DNA from: Acidimicrobiia bacterium
GTDB lineage: Bacteria > Actinomycetota > Acidimicrobiia > Acidimicrobiales > MedAcidi-G1
Assembly: GCA_012959995.1 (NCBI GenBank)
Contig: DUCC01000032.1
Coordinates: forward strand, 1 to 60,516
Direction: 5' to 3'
DNA: 60,516 bases
Shown here: piece after piece, positions 9,701 through 18,108 of the stretch
Layout of the letters: the number at the start of each line of letters is the position of its first letter
Position numbering within the stretch: the first letter of the stretch is position 1
Position numbers and translations under genes: made by a program
The notes under the pieces: model-generated
What the model was told of the DNA's origin: nothing
The model's input: the letters and a program-made list of their open reading frames with translations, nothing else
The model's database searches: none

Positions 9701-11366
9701 GTTCTTCGCGCATGGCGTCAAGCGGCGGGTTCGTGACTTGAGCAAAAAGTTGTTGAAAGTAATCGTAGAGCAGTCGCGACCGGCCGGAGAGTACGGCCAT
9801 CGGTGTGTCGGTGCCCATGGAGCCGATGGCTTCTTTGCTGTCTCGGGCCATGGGGGCCACCAACATCTTGAGTTGTTCGTGGGTGTAGCCGAACGTTAGT
9901 TGGCGCTGCTCTAAAGAGGCTGGGTCGATTATTTCACGCGTGGCCTCGGGCAGATCGTTGAGGCGAATCAAGTTTTCGTCTAGCCATTGGCGGTAGGGGT
10001 GCGTTTTGACGATCCCATTTTTGATTTCTTCGTCACGGATTATTCTTCCTTGTTCCATGTCAATGAGAAACATTTTTCCGGGCTCAAGGCGGCCTTTTTC
10101 GACGATTTGGTTGCTGGGTACGTCTACTACCCCAACTTCGCTGGCCATGATGACCAAGTCGTCTTCGGTAACCCAGTAGCGACTGGGGCGTAAACCATTG
10201 CGGTCCAATACTGCACCCATGACGGCGCCATCGGTGAAGGCAATAGAGGCTGGGCCGTCCCAGGGTTCCATCAAGGTGGCGTGAAACTCGTAGAAAGATT
10301 TTTGGTGGTCATCCATGGTGGCATGACGTTCCCACGGTTCGGGGATCATGATCATCATGGCTTCAGGCAGCGAATACCCGCCCATGGTTAAGAGTTCTAG
10401 GGCTTCGTCAAAACCGGCGGTGTCGCTGGCCCCTGGGGTACAGATGGGGAAGATGCGCTCCAGGTCGCCGGGCAGCAGGTCGGTGGCCAGTACGGCTTGG
10501 CGGGCTCGCATCCAGTTGCGGTTGCCTTGTACGGTGTTGATTTCGCCGTTGTGGGCCACCAGTCGGTAGGGGTGGGCTAGTGGCCATGAGGGGAAGGTAT
10601 TAGTAGAAAAACGTGAGTGCACTAGTGCTAAGGCACTCTCGGTGCGTGGGTCGGCTAAGTCAAGGAAGAACTCCGCTAGTTGAGGGGTGGTTAACATGCC
10701 TTTGTAAATCATGGTGCGGGCGCTTAGCGACGGGAAGTAAATGCCGGTGTAGGCCGCTGATGCCCCGGCCATGCCGGCGGCTGGTTGGCCGGCCGTGCTG
10801 ATCTTTATTTCGTGTTCCGACCGTTTGCGTAATAAGTAAGTGCGCCGGTCAAGCTCCAACCCCGCCAAAAGTTCTCCGTCGGGTCCGGCTGGAGCAGTCA
10901 GAAATACCTGTCGAAACATGGGCTGAGCTGCTTTGGCCGCCGGGCCGATCATGTGGTCAGCGATGGGTACCTCGCGCCAGCCCAAAATGGTTAGACCTTC
11001 CGCTTGTACCAACGATTCAAACTGGGCCACTGCCGCATCGGCCAACTCGAGGCTTTGTGGGAGAAAAGCAATCCCCGTGGCGTATTGGCCGGCGGTCGGC
11101 AAAGCAAAGTCAACGTCTGCTCGGTAAAGCCCATCCGGTACTTGCAACAGAAGCCCGGCTCCGTCGCCGGTATTGGTTTCTGCCCCTAATGCTCCCCGGT
11201 GCTGCATTTTACAAAGTGCGCCGATGCCCAATTGCACGATCTCATGGCTGGCCTGGCCGCGCAGATGGCAGACAAAGTTGACCCCACAAGCATCGTGTTC
11301 GAAAGCAGGGTTATAGAGCCCCTGGGCGGAGGGGAGGTCAAGGTTTTGTTGGCCGTGCTGAAAAAT
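6735..11366 (-). CDS. gltB: Glutamate synthase large (alpha) subunit, probable ATT start
   Basis: Makes glutamate from glutamine and 2-oxoglutarate. The order is an N-terminal Ntn-type glutaminase domain, a central domain, an FMN-binding synthase domain with a 3Fe-4S ligand set (C-x5-C-x4-C in [12 protein letters not shown]), and a C-terminal GXGXG beta-helix domain. No ATG, GTG or TTG start is available before the catalytic cysteine: the first such codon, GTG at 11237, would remove it. Reading in the same frame upstream gives [15 protein letters not shown], the expected start of the glutaminase domain. The frame closes at a TAG 15 bases beyond the ATT at 11366. That ATT has AGGAGA six bases ahead and gives 1543 residues with the nucleophile at Cys27 after a short propeptide. 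A sequencing frameshift is the alternative. Confidence 0.93.
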   Translation of the reverse strand: MFQHGQQNLDLPSAQGLYNPAFEHDACGVNFVCHLRGQASHEIVQLGIGALCKMQHRGALGAETNTGDGAGLLLQVPDGLYRADVDFALPTAGQYATGIAFLPQSLELADAAVAQFESLVQAEGLTILGWREVPIADHMIGPAAKAAQPMFRQVFLTAPAGPDGELLAGLELDRRTYLLRKRSEHEIKISTAGQPAAGMAGASAAYTGIYFPSLSARTMIYKGMLTTPQLAEFFLDLADPRTESALALVHSRFSTNTFPSWPLAHPYRLVAHNGEINTVQGNRNWMRARQAVLATDLLPGDLERIFPICTPGASDTAGFDEALELLTMGGYSLPEAMMIMIPEPWERHATMDDHQKSFYEFHATLMEPWDGPASIAFTDGAVMGAVLDRNGLRPSRYWVTEDDLVIMASEVGVVDVPSNQIVEKGRLEPGKMFLIDMEQGRIIRDEEIKNGIVKTHPYRQWLDENLIRLNDLPEATREIIDPASLEQRQLTFGYTHEQLKMLVAPMARDSKEAIGSMGTDTPMAVLSGRSRLLYDYFQQLFAQVTNPPLDAMREELVTAVCATLGPRGNLLEPSAESCRQIQLNRPIITEAQLAKILRNEERPAALKTIQISTLYTVSEGTQGLEVGLQALRQAAEKAVDDGAGILVISDRGATPTTAPIPSLLAVGAVHHHLIATHRRSQVGLVVESGDARETHHMALLLGYGATAVCPYMAFESIDQMIEGGYHGLSPKMSKEQARKNYLSACDKGLLKIMSKMGIATVASYTGAQIFESIGLNQEVIDDCFTGTTSRLGGIGFDVLAKEISLRHDLAFPSNPHQRAHRSLEVGGEYQWRQEGEHHLFNPETVFRLQHATRKGRYDLFKEYTALVNDQSTELATLRGLFTFHSDQRPAVPLSEVEPVSEIVKRFSTGAMSYGSISSEAHETLAVAMNRLGAKSNTGEGGEDPERFTPDANGDSRRSAIKQVASGRFGVTSEYLVNSDDIQIKMAQGAKPGEGGQLPGHKVYPWIAKTRHSTPGVALISPPPHHDIYSIEDLAQLIYDLKNANPQSRVHVKLVAEQGVGTVATGVAKAHADVVLVSGHDGGTGASPLTSVKHAGGPWELGLAETQQTLLLNRMRERVVVQTDGQLKTGRDVMVAALLGADEYGFATAPLVVSGCVMMRVCHLDTCPVGVATQNPELRKRFTGRPEFVVNFFEYIAEEVRELLAELGFRTLDEAIGQVESLDVRSAVDHWKASGLDLSPILHVPVLEPGAARRQTTGQDHGLENVLDQTLIKEAQPALESGQSVHLRHPISNVDRSTGTMLGSALTRLHGGTGLEDNTITIDFAGSAGNSFGAFVPRGITLRLTGDANDYVGKGLSGGRLVVQPPSDASFVAEEQIIAGNVLLYGATSGEAFIRGKVGERFCVRNSGALAVVEGIGDHGCEYMTGGRAVILGPTGRNFAAGMSGGIAYVADPLGEFTHSVNLEMVLLESPSDEDLAWLQQVIARHGEETGSSVAERLLSRWGTPAARFVKVMPTDYKRVLEAAAAARNAGQDEVAAIMASSRV

Positions 11367-11378
11367 AACCGGTCTCCT
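11364..11378 (-). promoter_or_regulatory. Ribosome binding site and ATT start codon of gltB
   Basis: On the minus strand AGGAGA (11378-11373) is followed by a six-base spacer and ATT (11366-11364). This site decides the start of gltB, because no ATG, GTG or TTG codon lies in frame between an upstream TAG and the glutaminase nucleophile codon at 11288-11286. ATT starts are known but rare (infC of E. coli uses one). Confidence 0.65.
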
Positions 11379-11593
11379 GGGTGGATACTAAAAGGTTCGC
11401 TACCTGTGGAGCATCGTTGATCCGGAGCAGAGACTAATAATAGATGGTTTTCACTCATTCGCCTACCCGGGCGGCAGGCATTAACTTCTGGTATGAGTTT
11501 GGGGAACGCTTATGGCGCTGATGGGCAAACTAAACATAAAAATTCCGACACCCAAACACCACATTGCGGTAAATTCTTGCCAACATAGAGCAC

Positions 11594-12841
11594 ATGACTA
11601 CCGCCGAACAAAAAACCGTCCAAAACCTGTGCGCTTTCATTGACGCTTCACCGAGCCCTTTTCACGTGGTGCAAACCGCCGCCAATCAACTCGCTACCGC
11701 CGGTTTTACCGAAATCTTCACAACTTCCGAAGCCGCCGGTGGCCACCCCGTGTACCTCCGTCGTGACGGCGCCCTCCTGGCGGCCGCCGGCACCGGAACC
11801 CAAGCCGCCAAAATCATTGGCGCCCACACCGACAGCCCCAACCTCCGTTTAAAGCCAAACCCCGACCAAACCGCATCCGGCTGGCGCTCCCTCGGCATAG
11901 AGGTCTACGGCGGAACCCTCAACAACACCTGGTTAGACCGCGACCTGGGCTGTTCGGGCCGACTAATTGTTCAAGACCCAGACGCCCTACGCGAAGTTTT
12001 GGTCTTGTTGGACCGCCCCGTAGCGCGAATACCCCAGTTGGCTATCCACCTTGACCAAGGGGTCAACGAAAAAGGTTTAATCCTCAACCGCCAACAACAC
12101 CTCCGACCGTTGCTGGGCTTAGGCGATGGGCCTGGCCTGCTGGATGCACTAGCCCAACAAGCCGACGTAAACCCCGAGCACATCGTTTCTTTTGATCTGA
12201 TGCTTCACGACCTCACCCCAGCCACCCTGGCCGGACTCGACCAAGAATTCATCAGCGCACCCCGACTCGACAACCAACTCTCCTGCCACGCCGGGCTAAA
12301 CGCCTTGTTGACCGCCCACCAAAACCCCGGACCCAACGCCATGGTCCTGGCCCTCTACGACCACGAAGAAGTAGGAAGCACCACCGCCACCGGAGCCAGC
12401 GGACCCCTACTAAACGCCTTCCTCGCCGCCCGATGCTCTACAGAAACACTGGCCGCTCCAGAAACATTAGTTATCTCCGCCGACGGCGCCCACGCCACCC
12501 ACCCCAACTACCCCGACCGCCACGACCCCGACCACCAAATATTTTTAAACCAAGGGCCCGTACTCAAACACAACGCCAATCAGCGCTACGCCACCGACGC
12601 CCCCGGCGCTGCCCAAATACACCAAGCAGCAGAAAAAGCCGGTGTACCTCTACAAACCTTCGTGAGCCGCAGCAACCTGGCCTGTGGGTCGACCATCGGG
12701 CCACTAACCGCCGCCGCCACCGGCCTACGTACCGTAGACCTCGGCGCCGCCCAACTCGCCATGCACAGCGCCCGAGAACTCTGCGGTAGCCAAGACCCAG
12801 AAATGCTGAAGCAACTCCTGGTTGCTTTGCTTTGCAACTAG
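11594..12841 (+). CDS. M18 family aminopeptidase
   Basis: A cytosolic zinc or cobalt aminopeptidase removing N-terminal, often acidic, residues from peptides. At 415 residues it is slightly shorter than the usual 430. Family features are AFIDASPSPFH at the N-terminus, the metal ligand stretch GAHTDSPNLRLKP (about residue 76), the catalytic Glu pair in YDHEEVGS (about 257), the ISADGAHATHPNY segment (about 295) and a late metal-binding His in DLGAAQLAMHSARE near the C-terminus. The gene diverges from gltB across about 227 bases and converges on trkH with only 10 bases between stops, with no hairpin terminator visible there. Confidence 0.92.
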   Translation: MTTAEQKTVQNLCAFIDASPSPFHVVQTAANQLATAGFTEIFTTSEAAGGHPVYLRRDGALLAAAGTGTQAAKIIGAHTDSPNLRLKPNPDQTASGWRSLGIEVYGGTLNNTWLDRDLGCSGRLIVQDPDALREVLVLLDRPVARIPQLAIHLDQGVNEKGLILNRQQHLRPLLGLGDGPGLLDALAQQADVNPEHIVSFDLMLHDLTPATLAGLDQEFISAPRLDNQLSCHAGLNALLTAHQNPGPNAMVLALYDHEEVGSTTATGASGPLLNAFLAARCSTETLAAPETLVISADGAHATHPNYPDRHDPDHQIFLNQGPVLKHNANQRYATDAPGAAQIHQAAEKAGVPLQTFVSRSNLACGSTIGPLTAAATGLRTVDLGAAQLAMHSARELCGSQDPEMLKQLLVALLCN

Positions 12842-12851
12842 CGGACGGTAT

Positions 12852-14396
12852 CTAGAGGCGAGGCAACCGGTGACGGAGCGTGCGATACGGCGCCACCAGC
12901 ATCAAAACCATAGGGAAAATCTCTAAACGCCCCACCAGCATCATGAACGCCAAAACCAGACGAGCCGGCGCCGAATAGCCATCCACAAACGAAGCAGTCG
13001 GCCCCGCATTTTGTAACGCCGGCCCCATATTGCCCAACGAACTAATCACCCCGCTGGCCGCCGTCAACAAATCGGTACCTAAAGCCGCCAAAACAAAAGT
13101 ACCGCCCACCACCAGCATGGCGTAAATCACCATAAAACCGGCAATGCGCTCCACCAAGGAATCCGGGATGGGGCGACGCCCAAGAAACACCGGAAAGACA
13201 GCCCGGGGATGACGGAAACTCCGCAACGAGCGCCGAGCATGCGCTAACCCCACCTGAAGGCGCAACACCTTCACCCCGCCCGAAGTAGATCCCGTACAGC
13301 CGCCAAAGACCAGCAGGATCAGCAAAATAACCTGCGCTCCCCCGGCCCACAAAACAAAGTTCCCATCGCTCATGGTGCTGGTGGCGTTACCGAACCCGGT
13401 GCTGGTGCCCAAAGTAACCACATTGAAAACAGCGGCCCGGACCGAACGGCCAAAAGTCAAGCCGTTCGCAAAAAGTATCCAAATAACGGCGGCCGAAGCA
13501 GCGGTCAACATAAAAAGGTAACCCCGAAACTCCGGGTCGGAAAAATGAACAAGCCTCTTTTTGTTAAAAGACCGCCAATGGAGGGTGAAGTTCGCCCCAC
13601 CAAAAATCATGCCCGCAATCAACACCGCCTCAATCGTGGCGCTATCCCAATAACCGATCGAAGTATCCCGAGTCGAAAACCCTCCCGTGGAAGCAGTGGT
13701 CAAAGCATGAGCCACCGCATCAAAAATACTCATGCCAGCAAACAAAAGAGCACCAGCCACCGCCGCCGTAAACACAAAATACAACTTCCAGAACCGCTGG
13801 GCAGTATCAGTAACCCGAGGTGCCAAACGATCAGCAGAACCAGTGCCCGGCGCTTCAGCACTCATAAGCCCCAGGCCAGAAGCCCGCAACGACGGCAAAA
13901 TCGAAACAACCAACACGACAATGCCCATCCCGCCCATCCACTGCGTCAACTGTCGATAAAAAAGTATGCCCGCCCCTTGAGACTCAATAGGATTATGTGC
14001 CCCAAAAACGGTCGAACCCGTACAAGAAAACCCCGAAATCGACTCAAAAAGAGCATCGGCTACCTCCACCGGAAAACCAATACCCGGCCGAGCAAAAGTA
14101 GCAGCCAACAAGTAAGGCAAAGCCCCGAAAACCGAAACAATCAACCACGTGCCGCCCACCGCCGCAAAAATCTCCGCCTGCCCCGTCTTTCCCGTTTCTG
14201 TAGACAAACGAGCCACCGTGCCCACCGCCAAAGTAAACAAACCAGCAGCCAACAAAGGAACAATCGACCCACCGTCATTTAGCTCTAAAAACGAACAAAA
14301 CACCATGCCCAAAGCCACAAACTGCAAGGCAATCCCCGTGATATGCCAAGTAGTCGACGACCAGCGCGGCGAAGAGGCAAGACGATAAGCGGTCAT
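12852..14396 (-). CDS. trkH: Trk-type potassium transporter, TrkH (distal copy)
   Basis: Membrane potassium translocation subunit with four repeated M1-P-M2 units. Pore loops with filter glycines are readable: GFSCTGSTVFGA, TTASTGGFST, TLGTSTGFGN and SSLGNMGPAL. At 514 residues it is of normal TrkH length. It is the last gene of a four-gene operon and its start overlaps the stop of the first TrkH copy by four bases. The two copies are clearly diverged rather than a recent duplication, so they may form a mixed pore or differ in affinity. The gating subunit TrkA is encoded in the same operon. Confidence 0.93.
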   Translation of the reverse strand: MTAYRLASSPRWSSTTWHITGIALQFVALGMVFCSFLELNDGGSIVPLLAAGLFTLAVGTVARLSTETGKTGQAEIFAAVGGTWLIVSVFGALPYLLAATFARPGIGFPVEVADALFESISGFSCTGSTVFGAHNPIESQGAGILFYRQLTQWMGGMGIVVLVVSILPSLRASGLGLMSAEAPGTGSADRLAPRVTDTAQRFWKLYFVFTAAVAGALLFAGMSIFDAVAHALTTASTGGFSTRDTSIGYWDSATIEAVLIAGMIFGGANFTLHWRSFNKKRLVHFSDPEFRGYLFMLTAASAAVIWILFANGLTFGRSVRAAVFNVVTLGTSTGFGNATSTMSDGNFVLWAGGAQVILLILLVFGGCTGSTSGGVKVLRLQVGLAHARRSLRSFRHPRAVFPVFLGRRPIPDSLVERIAGFMVIYAMLVVGGTFVLAALGTDLLTAASGVISSLGNMGPALQNAGPTASFVDGYSAPARLVLAFMMLVGRLEIFPMVLMLVAPYRTLRHRLPRL

Positions 14397-15931
14397 GAGC
14401 GTCTTAAATTCTTACGCACTCGACGGCCCGCAAAATGCAGTTTCTGCTGGGTAACGGCCACCACCGAGGTAGCAGTCACCAAGACAGGGAAAATAGCCAT
14501 ACGACCCGCCACCATGGCTGGTATCAAAACCAATCGGGAAAGCACGCCCCAGTTCGCCGGATCTTGAGGAATGCCGTCAATGCTGCGCACCGGGCCACCG
14601 GTAGCCGTGGCATGCACCGCCATCCCAAGAGCATCAACAACGCTGAAACCAGTAAGGGCGACCGCCAAAGACGTAGCGATCACCGTGGCAATAAACAAAA
14701 ACTGCAAAACCACCATTCGTTCAATAGTGCGTTCGTCCACCGGCACGCCCCCCAACCGAAGCGGTAACACCATGCGAGGGTGAAGTTGTCGAAGCAATTC
14801 ACGACGAGAAAGCCGAACCAAAGCCACCAAAGGCTGCAGATGAAAGCCCCCAGAGATTGACCCAGACATACCGCCAATGGCCGTGGCACACAAAATAGCT
14901 ACCGGCACCAACGGCACCCAAGGGCCAAAAGGTTGGGCCGCAAAACCAGTGGTAGAAATAGCAGAGGAAGCAATAAAAGCGGCATGGCGAACACTGTCTA
15001 GGCCAAAATCCCCTGCGGAATAAATCAAAAGCAAGGCAAGCCCGAGGGTGCCCAGAAGATAAAACCGAAGTTCCATAGAGCGCCAAAGACCCTGAGTTTT
15101 GCGTTGAGCAAGCCGCCACAAAACAACCAGGCTGACCCCACTAAGCGACATGCCGGCAACGGCAATCCACTGAACCACGCCGCTGCGAAAAGGGTCCCCG
15201 GGAACAGCTAAACCGCCCGTAGAAACAACCGAAAGAGCCAACAAAAGCCCATCAAAAACACCCATGCCGGTTAGCGCGAAAGCCAGCCAAAGGACCAGAG
15301 AAAGAGGCAAATAGATAAAAAGAATATTTCTGGCCGCTTGCCCACCGCTGGGGGCCAACGGCAACATCCCGCTCTGCCCAACCCGGTCAGCGAGGTCACG
15401 CCCCGCACCCAAAGTCGGAATAATTGCCACCCCCAAAAGCAAAGTAGCGAGCCCACCCGTCCACTGCAGACCGGCCCGAAAAATCTGCGACCCTGCACTC
15501 AGAGCCTCAACGTTTACCCCGCTCAGCGCAGTCGTAGTAATGGCATTGGCAGACTCATAAAGGCCCAAAGAAAATGAAGGCACAGCCTCTGTGAGAACCA
15601 TGAGATAACCAGCAGCAAAGATTACTGTCACCATGGCGACGGTAAGCCCGCCCAAAATATCGGCGCCCCGATGCCGCTCTGGTCGCTGGACAAAAGTCAA
15701 TAAAACCCACCCGCACAGCAAGAGAAAAACCCCGGCCAGAAAAAAAGTCCCTCCGTGCGGAGCAGCAACAAGACGATTAGTGGCGGCGGCCAACAATGCG
15801 TTGCCGCCTACCGCCAAAAACCCAAGAGCAAACCCCAAAGCGCTGGCCGAACGCCATGACGACCACGTACGGCGAGTTTCATGACCAGAAAAGCCAGAAG
15901 CCAACCCCTCGGCAAATTTGAGGGAACTCAC
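14393..15931 (-). CDS. trkH: Trk-type potassium transporter, TrkH (proximal copy)
   Basis: A second TrkH-like membrane subunit, 512 residues, with an N-terminal region distinct from the next copy. Its four pore loops read TTTALSGVNVE, SVVSTGGLAV, AISTTGFAAQ and HATATGGPVRS. The first is less like the classical loop, so this copy may be the more derived partner. It is joined to trkA upstream and the other trkH downstream by four-base overlaps, which implies coordinated synthesis of all three. Direct evidence of transport is lacking, but the family assignment is firm. Confidence 0.9.
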   Translation of the reverse strand: MSSLKFAEGLASGFSGHETRRTWSSWRSASALGFALGFLAVGGNALLAAATNRLVAAPHGGTFFLAGVFLLLCGWVLLTFVQRPERHRGADILGGLTVAMVTVIFAAGYLMVLTEAVPSFSLGLYESANAITTTALSGVNVEALSAGSQIFRAGLQWTGGLATLLLGVAIIPTLGAGRDLADRVGQSGMLPLAPSGGQAARNILFIYLPLSLVLWLAFALTGMGVFDGLLLALSVVSTGGLAVPGDPFRSGVVQWIAVAGMSLSGVSLVVLWRLAQRKTQGLWRSMELRFYLLGTLGLALLLIYSAGDFGLDSVRHAAFIASSAISTTGFAAQPFGPWVPLVPVAILCATAIGGMSGSISGGFHLQPLVALVRLSRRELLRQLHPRMVLPLRLGGVPVDERTIERMVVLQFLFIATVIATSLAVALTGFSVVDALGMAVHATATGGPVRSIDGIPQDPANWGVLSRLVLIPAMVAGRMAIFPVLVTATSVVAVTQQKLHFAGRRVRKNLRRS

Positions 15932-17319
15932 CCGAAGAGTTCGCTCACCCGGTCCGCCGACTCGGGAAGGGCAATAACAATCACATGATCACGGTCTCGC
16001 AGAACACTTCGACCGCGAGCAATCTGTGGTTTGCCATCACGCACAATGGCCGCTACCAATGCCTTATCCGGCACCCCAATTTCGGCAATAGTTTTACCTT
16101 CGCAGCGACTGTCATCGTGAATGGCGAACTCAAGGATTTCTGCTTCGCCTTGCAGAAAGGTAGCCACCTGGGCCACGTCACCGCGAACAAAACGCAGCAC
16201 ACTGTTTGCGGTAGCAGTACGGGGGCTCAAGGTGGCTCCCACATCATGGGCAGCGAGCAAGGGCATAAGCTTGAGCCGGTGCACCACGGCAATAGTCTGG
16301 GGCCCGCTTTTACCCTTGCCCCCTGAGGCTGAGCGGGTGCCAACATCTTGGGCATACAAACTGGCCAGAACATTTGCATCGTCTTCGCCGGTGAGCGCAA
16401 CCACTACGTCTTGTTCCCCCACCTCGGCTTCTTCGAGCACATCTACATCGGTGATGTCACCATGAAAAATTGTTGTGCCAGGCAGCGACTCACTAAGCTC
16501 GGTTGCTCGTTGCAGGTTTTTTTCAATAATGGCCACGCTGATGCCTTCTTTGCCTAACGACTCCGCCAACATAGAGGCGGTACGACCCCCACCGAGCAAC
16601 AAGGCGCGATCGGGCGAGTCAAAGGCGATTCCCAAACGATGGGTGACATCGTCCAAGGCCCGGTTTTTGCAAATCACCCGAATCAGGTCGCCTTCTTGCA
16701 GCGTTTCATCTTGGCGAGGGATAATGGTGGTTTCGATATCGTCACGGCAACGCGTAATAGTGCCCACGATGAAATCCCAATCGGGTTCGAGTTCTTTACC
16801 AAGGTCATGAAGAGAGACGCCAACGAAAGGGGCGTCGGCTTCCAAACGAGCGCTGATTACCACGACCTCTCCCCCGGCCATGTCAATCTTGTCAAGCGCC
16901 CCCGGGTATTTCATAAGGCGCTGCACGTCGTGAGCGATTTCTTGATCAGGGTCGATCATAAGAAACGACCCGGGGCTGCCTAAAAGTTTGCCCACCTCTT
17001 TGTTGCGTAGCCGTCGAGATTCAATGCGAACCACGGTGCGTTCAACACCCGCTTGACGGGCCAGCAAAGCGGCCACAATATTTGCTTCATCATTTTTGGT
17101 AACCGCCACCAGAAGTTCGGTGTCGGCAAGCCCCGCAGCACTCAAAGCATCAGGGTCAGTGCCGCTGCCATAAACCGTCAGCACATCGAGGCTGCTGTCG
17201 GTGTCGATTTCTCGAAACCGCTCCAGGTTGTTTTCAACCAAAGCCACGTCGTGTTGTTTGTTGAGACGTTCGGCAACATACGTGCCGACCTCTCCTGCTC
17301 CTACCACAATTATTTTCAC
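15928..17319 (-). CDS. trkA: Trk potassium transporter regulatory subunit TrkA
   Basis: Cytosolic NAD(H)-binding ring protein that gates TrkH. It is the duplicated form: a first RCK-N domain (IIVVGAGEVGTYVAERL, about 1-125), RCK-C (about 145-225), a second RCK-N (ALLLGGGRTASMLAESL, about 228-350) and RCK-C (about 375-460). At 463 residues it matches E. coli TrkA. It starts 3 bases after the stop of the 5-FCL gene and overlaps trkH by four bases. Carrying both halves on one chain agrees with operation as a TrkA/TrkH system rather than a KtrAB one. Confidence 0.94.
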   Translation of the reverse strand: MKIIVVGAGEVGTYVAERLNKQHDVALVENNLERFREIDTDSSLDVLTVYGSGTDPDALSAAGLADTELLVAVTKNDEANIVAALLARQAGVERTVVRIESRRLRNKEVGKLLGSPGSFLMIDPDQEIAHDVQRLMKYPGALDKIDMAGGEVVVISARLEADAPFVGVSLHDLGKELEPDWDFIVGTITRCRDDIETTIIPRQDETLQEGDLIRVICKNRALDDVTHRLGIAFDSPDRALLLGGGRTASMLAESLGKEGISVAIIEKNLQRATELSESLPGTTIFHGDITDVDVLEEAEVGEQDVVVALTGEDDANVLASLYAQDVGTRSASGGKGKSGPQTIAVVHRLKLMPLLAAHDVGATLSPRTATANSVLRFVRGDVAQVATFLQGEAEILEFAIHDDSRCEGKTIAEIGVPDKALVAAIVRDGKPQIARGRSVLRDRDHVIVIALPESADRVSELFG

Positions 17320-17322
17320 GGT

Positions 17323-17907
17323 CTAATCTTTCCCTATGGGCGGCTCAAGGTGGTTCATACCCGGGCCGGCAAGGCCAGTATCGGTGATGATGAGATCTAA
17401 GGGGACGTCCCAAGGTTGAGAAATGAGGGCGTCCACTACTTGGAAGCTATGCGCTACCCCCACTAAAAATGGTGGTTTTCCGGCTTGGCGGTTGGCGAAC
17501 GTTCGGTCATAAAAGCCGGCCCCGTGACCGATGCGGTTGCCTTGCAGGTCTGCCGCCACCAACGGCATCAAGACCAGATCCAAGTCTAACGGGTCGACTT
17601 CTTGACCGACCATCGGCTCTTTGGTGCCAAAGGGGCCGTCGACCAAAGGCCCGTTGGGAATCATAAAACGCAACGGCTCGCCAGGCATGGTGAGAGGAAA
17701 AGCTAACTGTGGCCCCGTTTGATTTTCTAAAGCCGACAAATCAATCTCGCCCCGGATGCTGTGATAAGTCCCCACCACCGCGGCCTGCCGATACGCCGGC
17801 AAGCAAGAAATGCGGCCCGCCACCAAAGTGCTGGTCGCAGCAACCTGGGTCGAGTTCAAAGCACGACGCTGAGCGAGGAGTCGCTGGCGGGTTTCTGCGG
17901 GGTCCAT
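17323..17907 (-). CDS. 5-formyltetrahydrofolate cyclo-ligase
   Basis: Converts 5-formyltetrahydrofolate to 5,10-methenyltetrahydrofolate using ATP, returning stored folate to the C1 pool. The C-terminal signature GHGAGFYDRTF (after GNRIG) and the N-terminal basic RQRLLAQRR region are typical, and 194 residues is normal. I start at the ATG at 17907 (MDPAETRQ); the frame extends 13 codons further and includes a GTG at 17925 that could also serve. It is first in an operon with trkA and the two trkH genes, with only 3 bases before trkA. There is no functional reason for this pairing beyond shared expression. Confidence 0.9.
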   Translation of the reverse strand: MDPAETRQRLLAQRRALNSTQVAATSTLVAGRISCLPAYRQAAVVGTYHSIRGEIDLSALENQTGPQLAFPLTMPGEPLRFMIPNGPLVDGPFGTKEPMVGQEVDPLDLDLVLMPLVAADLQGNRIGHGAGFYDRTFANRQAGKPPFLVGVAHSFQVVDALISQPWDVPLDLIITDTGLAGPGMNHLEPPIGKD

Positions 17908-18108
17908 AAGCCCATGCTTACTCACCCGGGAGCAAAACGCCAACAATCTTTCTGGTCAGATGTCACCAACTGGTTTTGCGCAAAGGTATGAACACTCGGC
18001 CAGTCTTTGCTAGCGTTGTCTCGGTTCCGGTCGGGCTTTGTTCGACTGGACCCGCCTTGCCGATGTGGTGAGTGCGGCCTTTACCCCCAATACCTAGGAG
18101 AGCAGTCC

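Noticed and set aside
11235-11237. GTG at 11237 as the start of gltB
   Set aside because: It would delete the catalytic Cys and FEHDACGV segment that the DNA clearly encodes upstream.
11186-11458. 90-codon minus-strand frame overlapping the gltB 5' end
   Set aside because: It is in another frame, shows no homology and overlaps the glutaminase start. A -1/+1 shift joining it to gltB cannot be excluded but is less likely than the ATT start.
13545-14282. Long reading frame (245 codons) on the plus strand, opposite trkH, very rich in Arg, Lys and Ser
   Set aside because: It is a frame shadow of trkH; composition is dominated by basic residues from the opposite strand's codon use and no family features appear.
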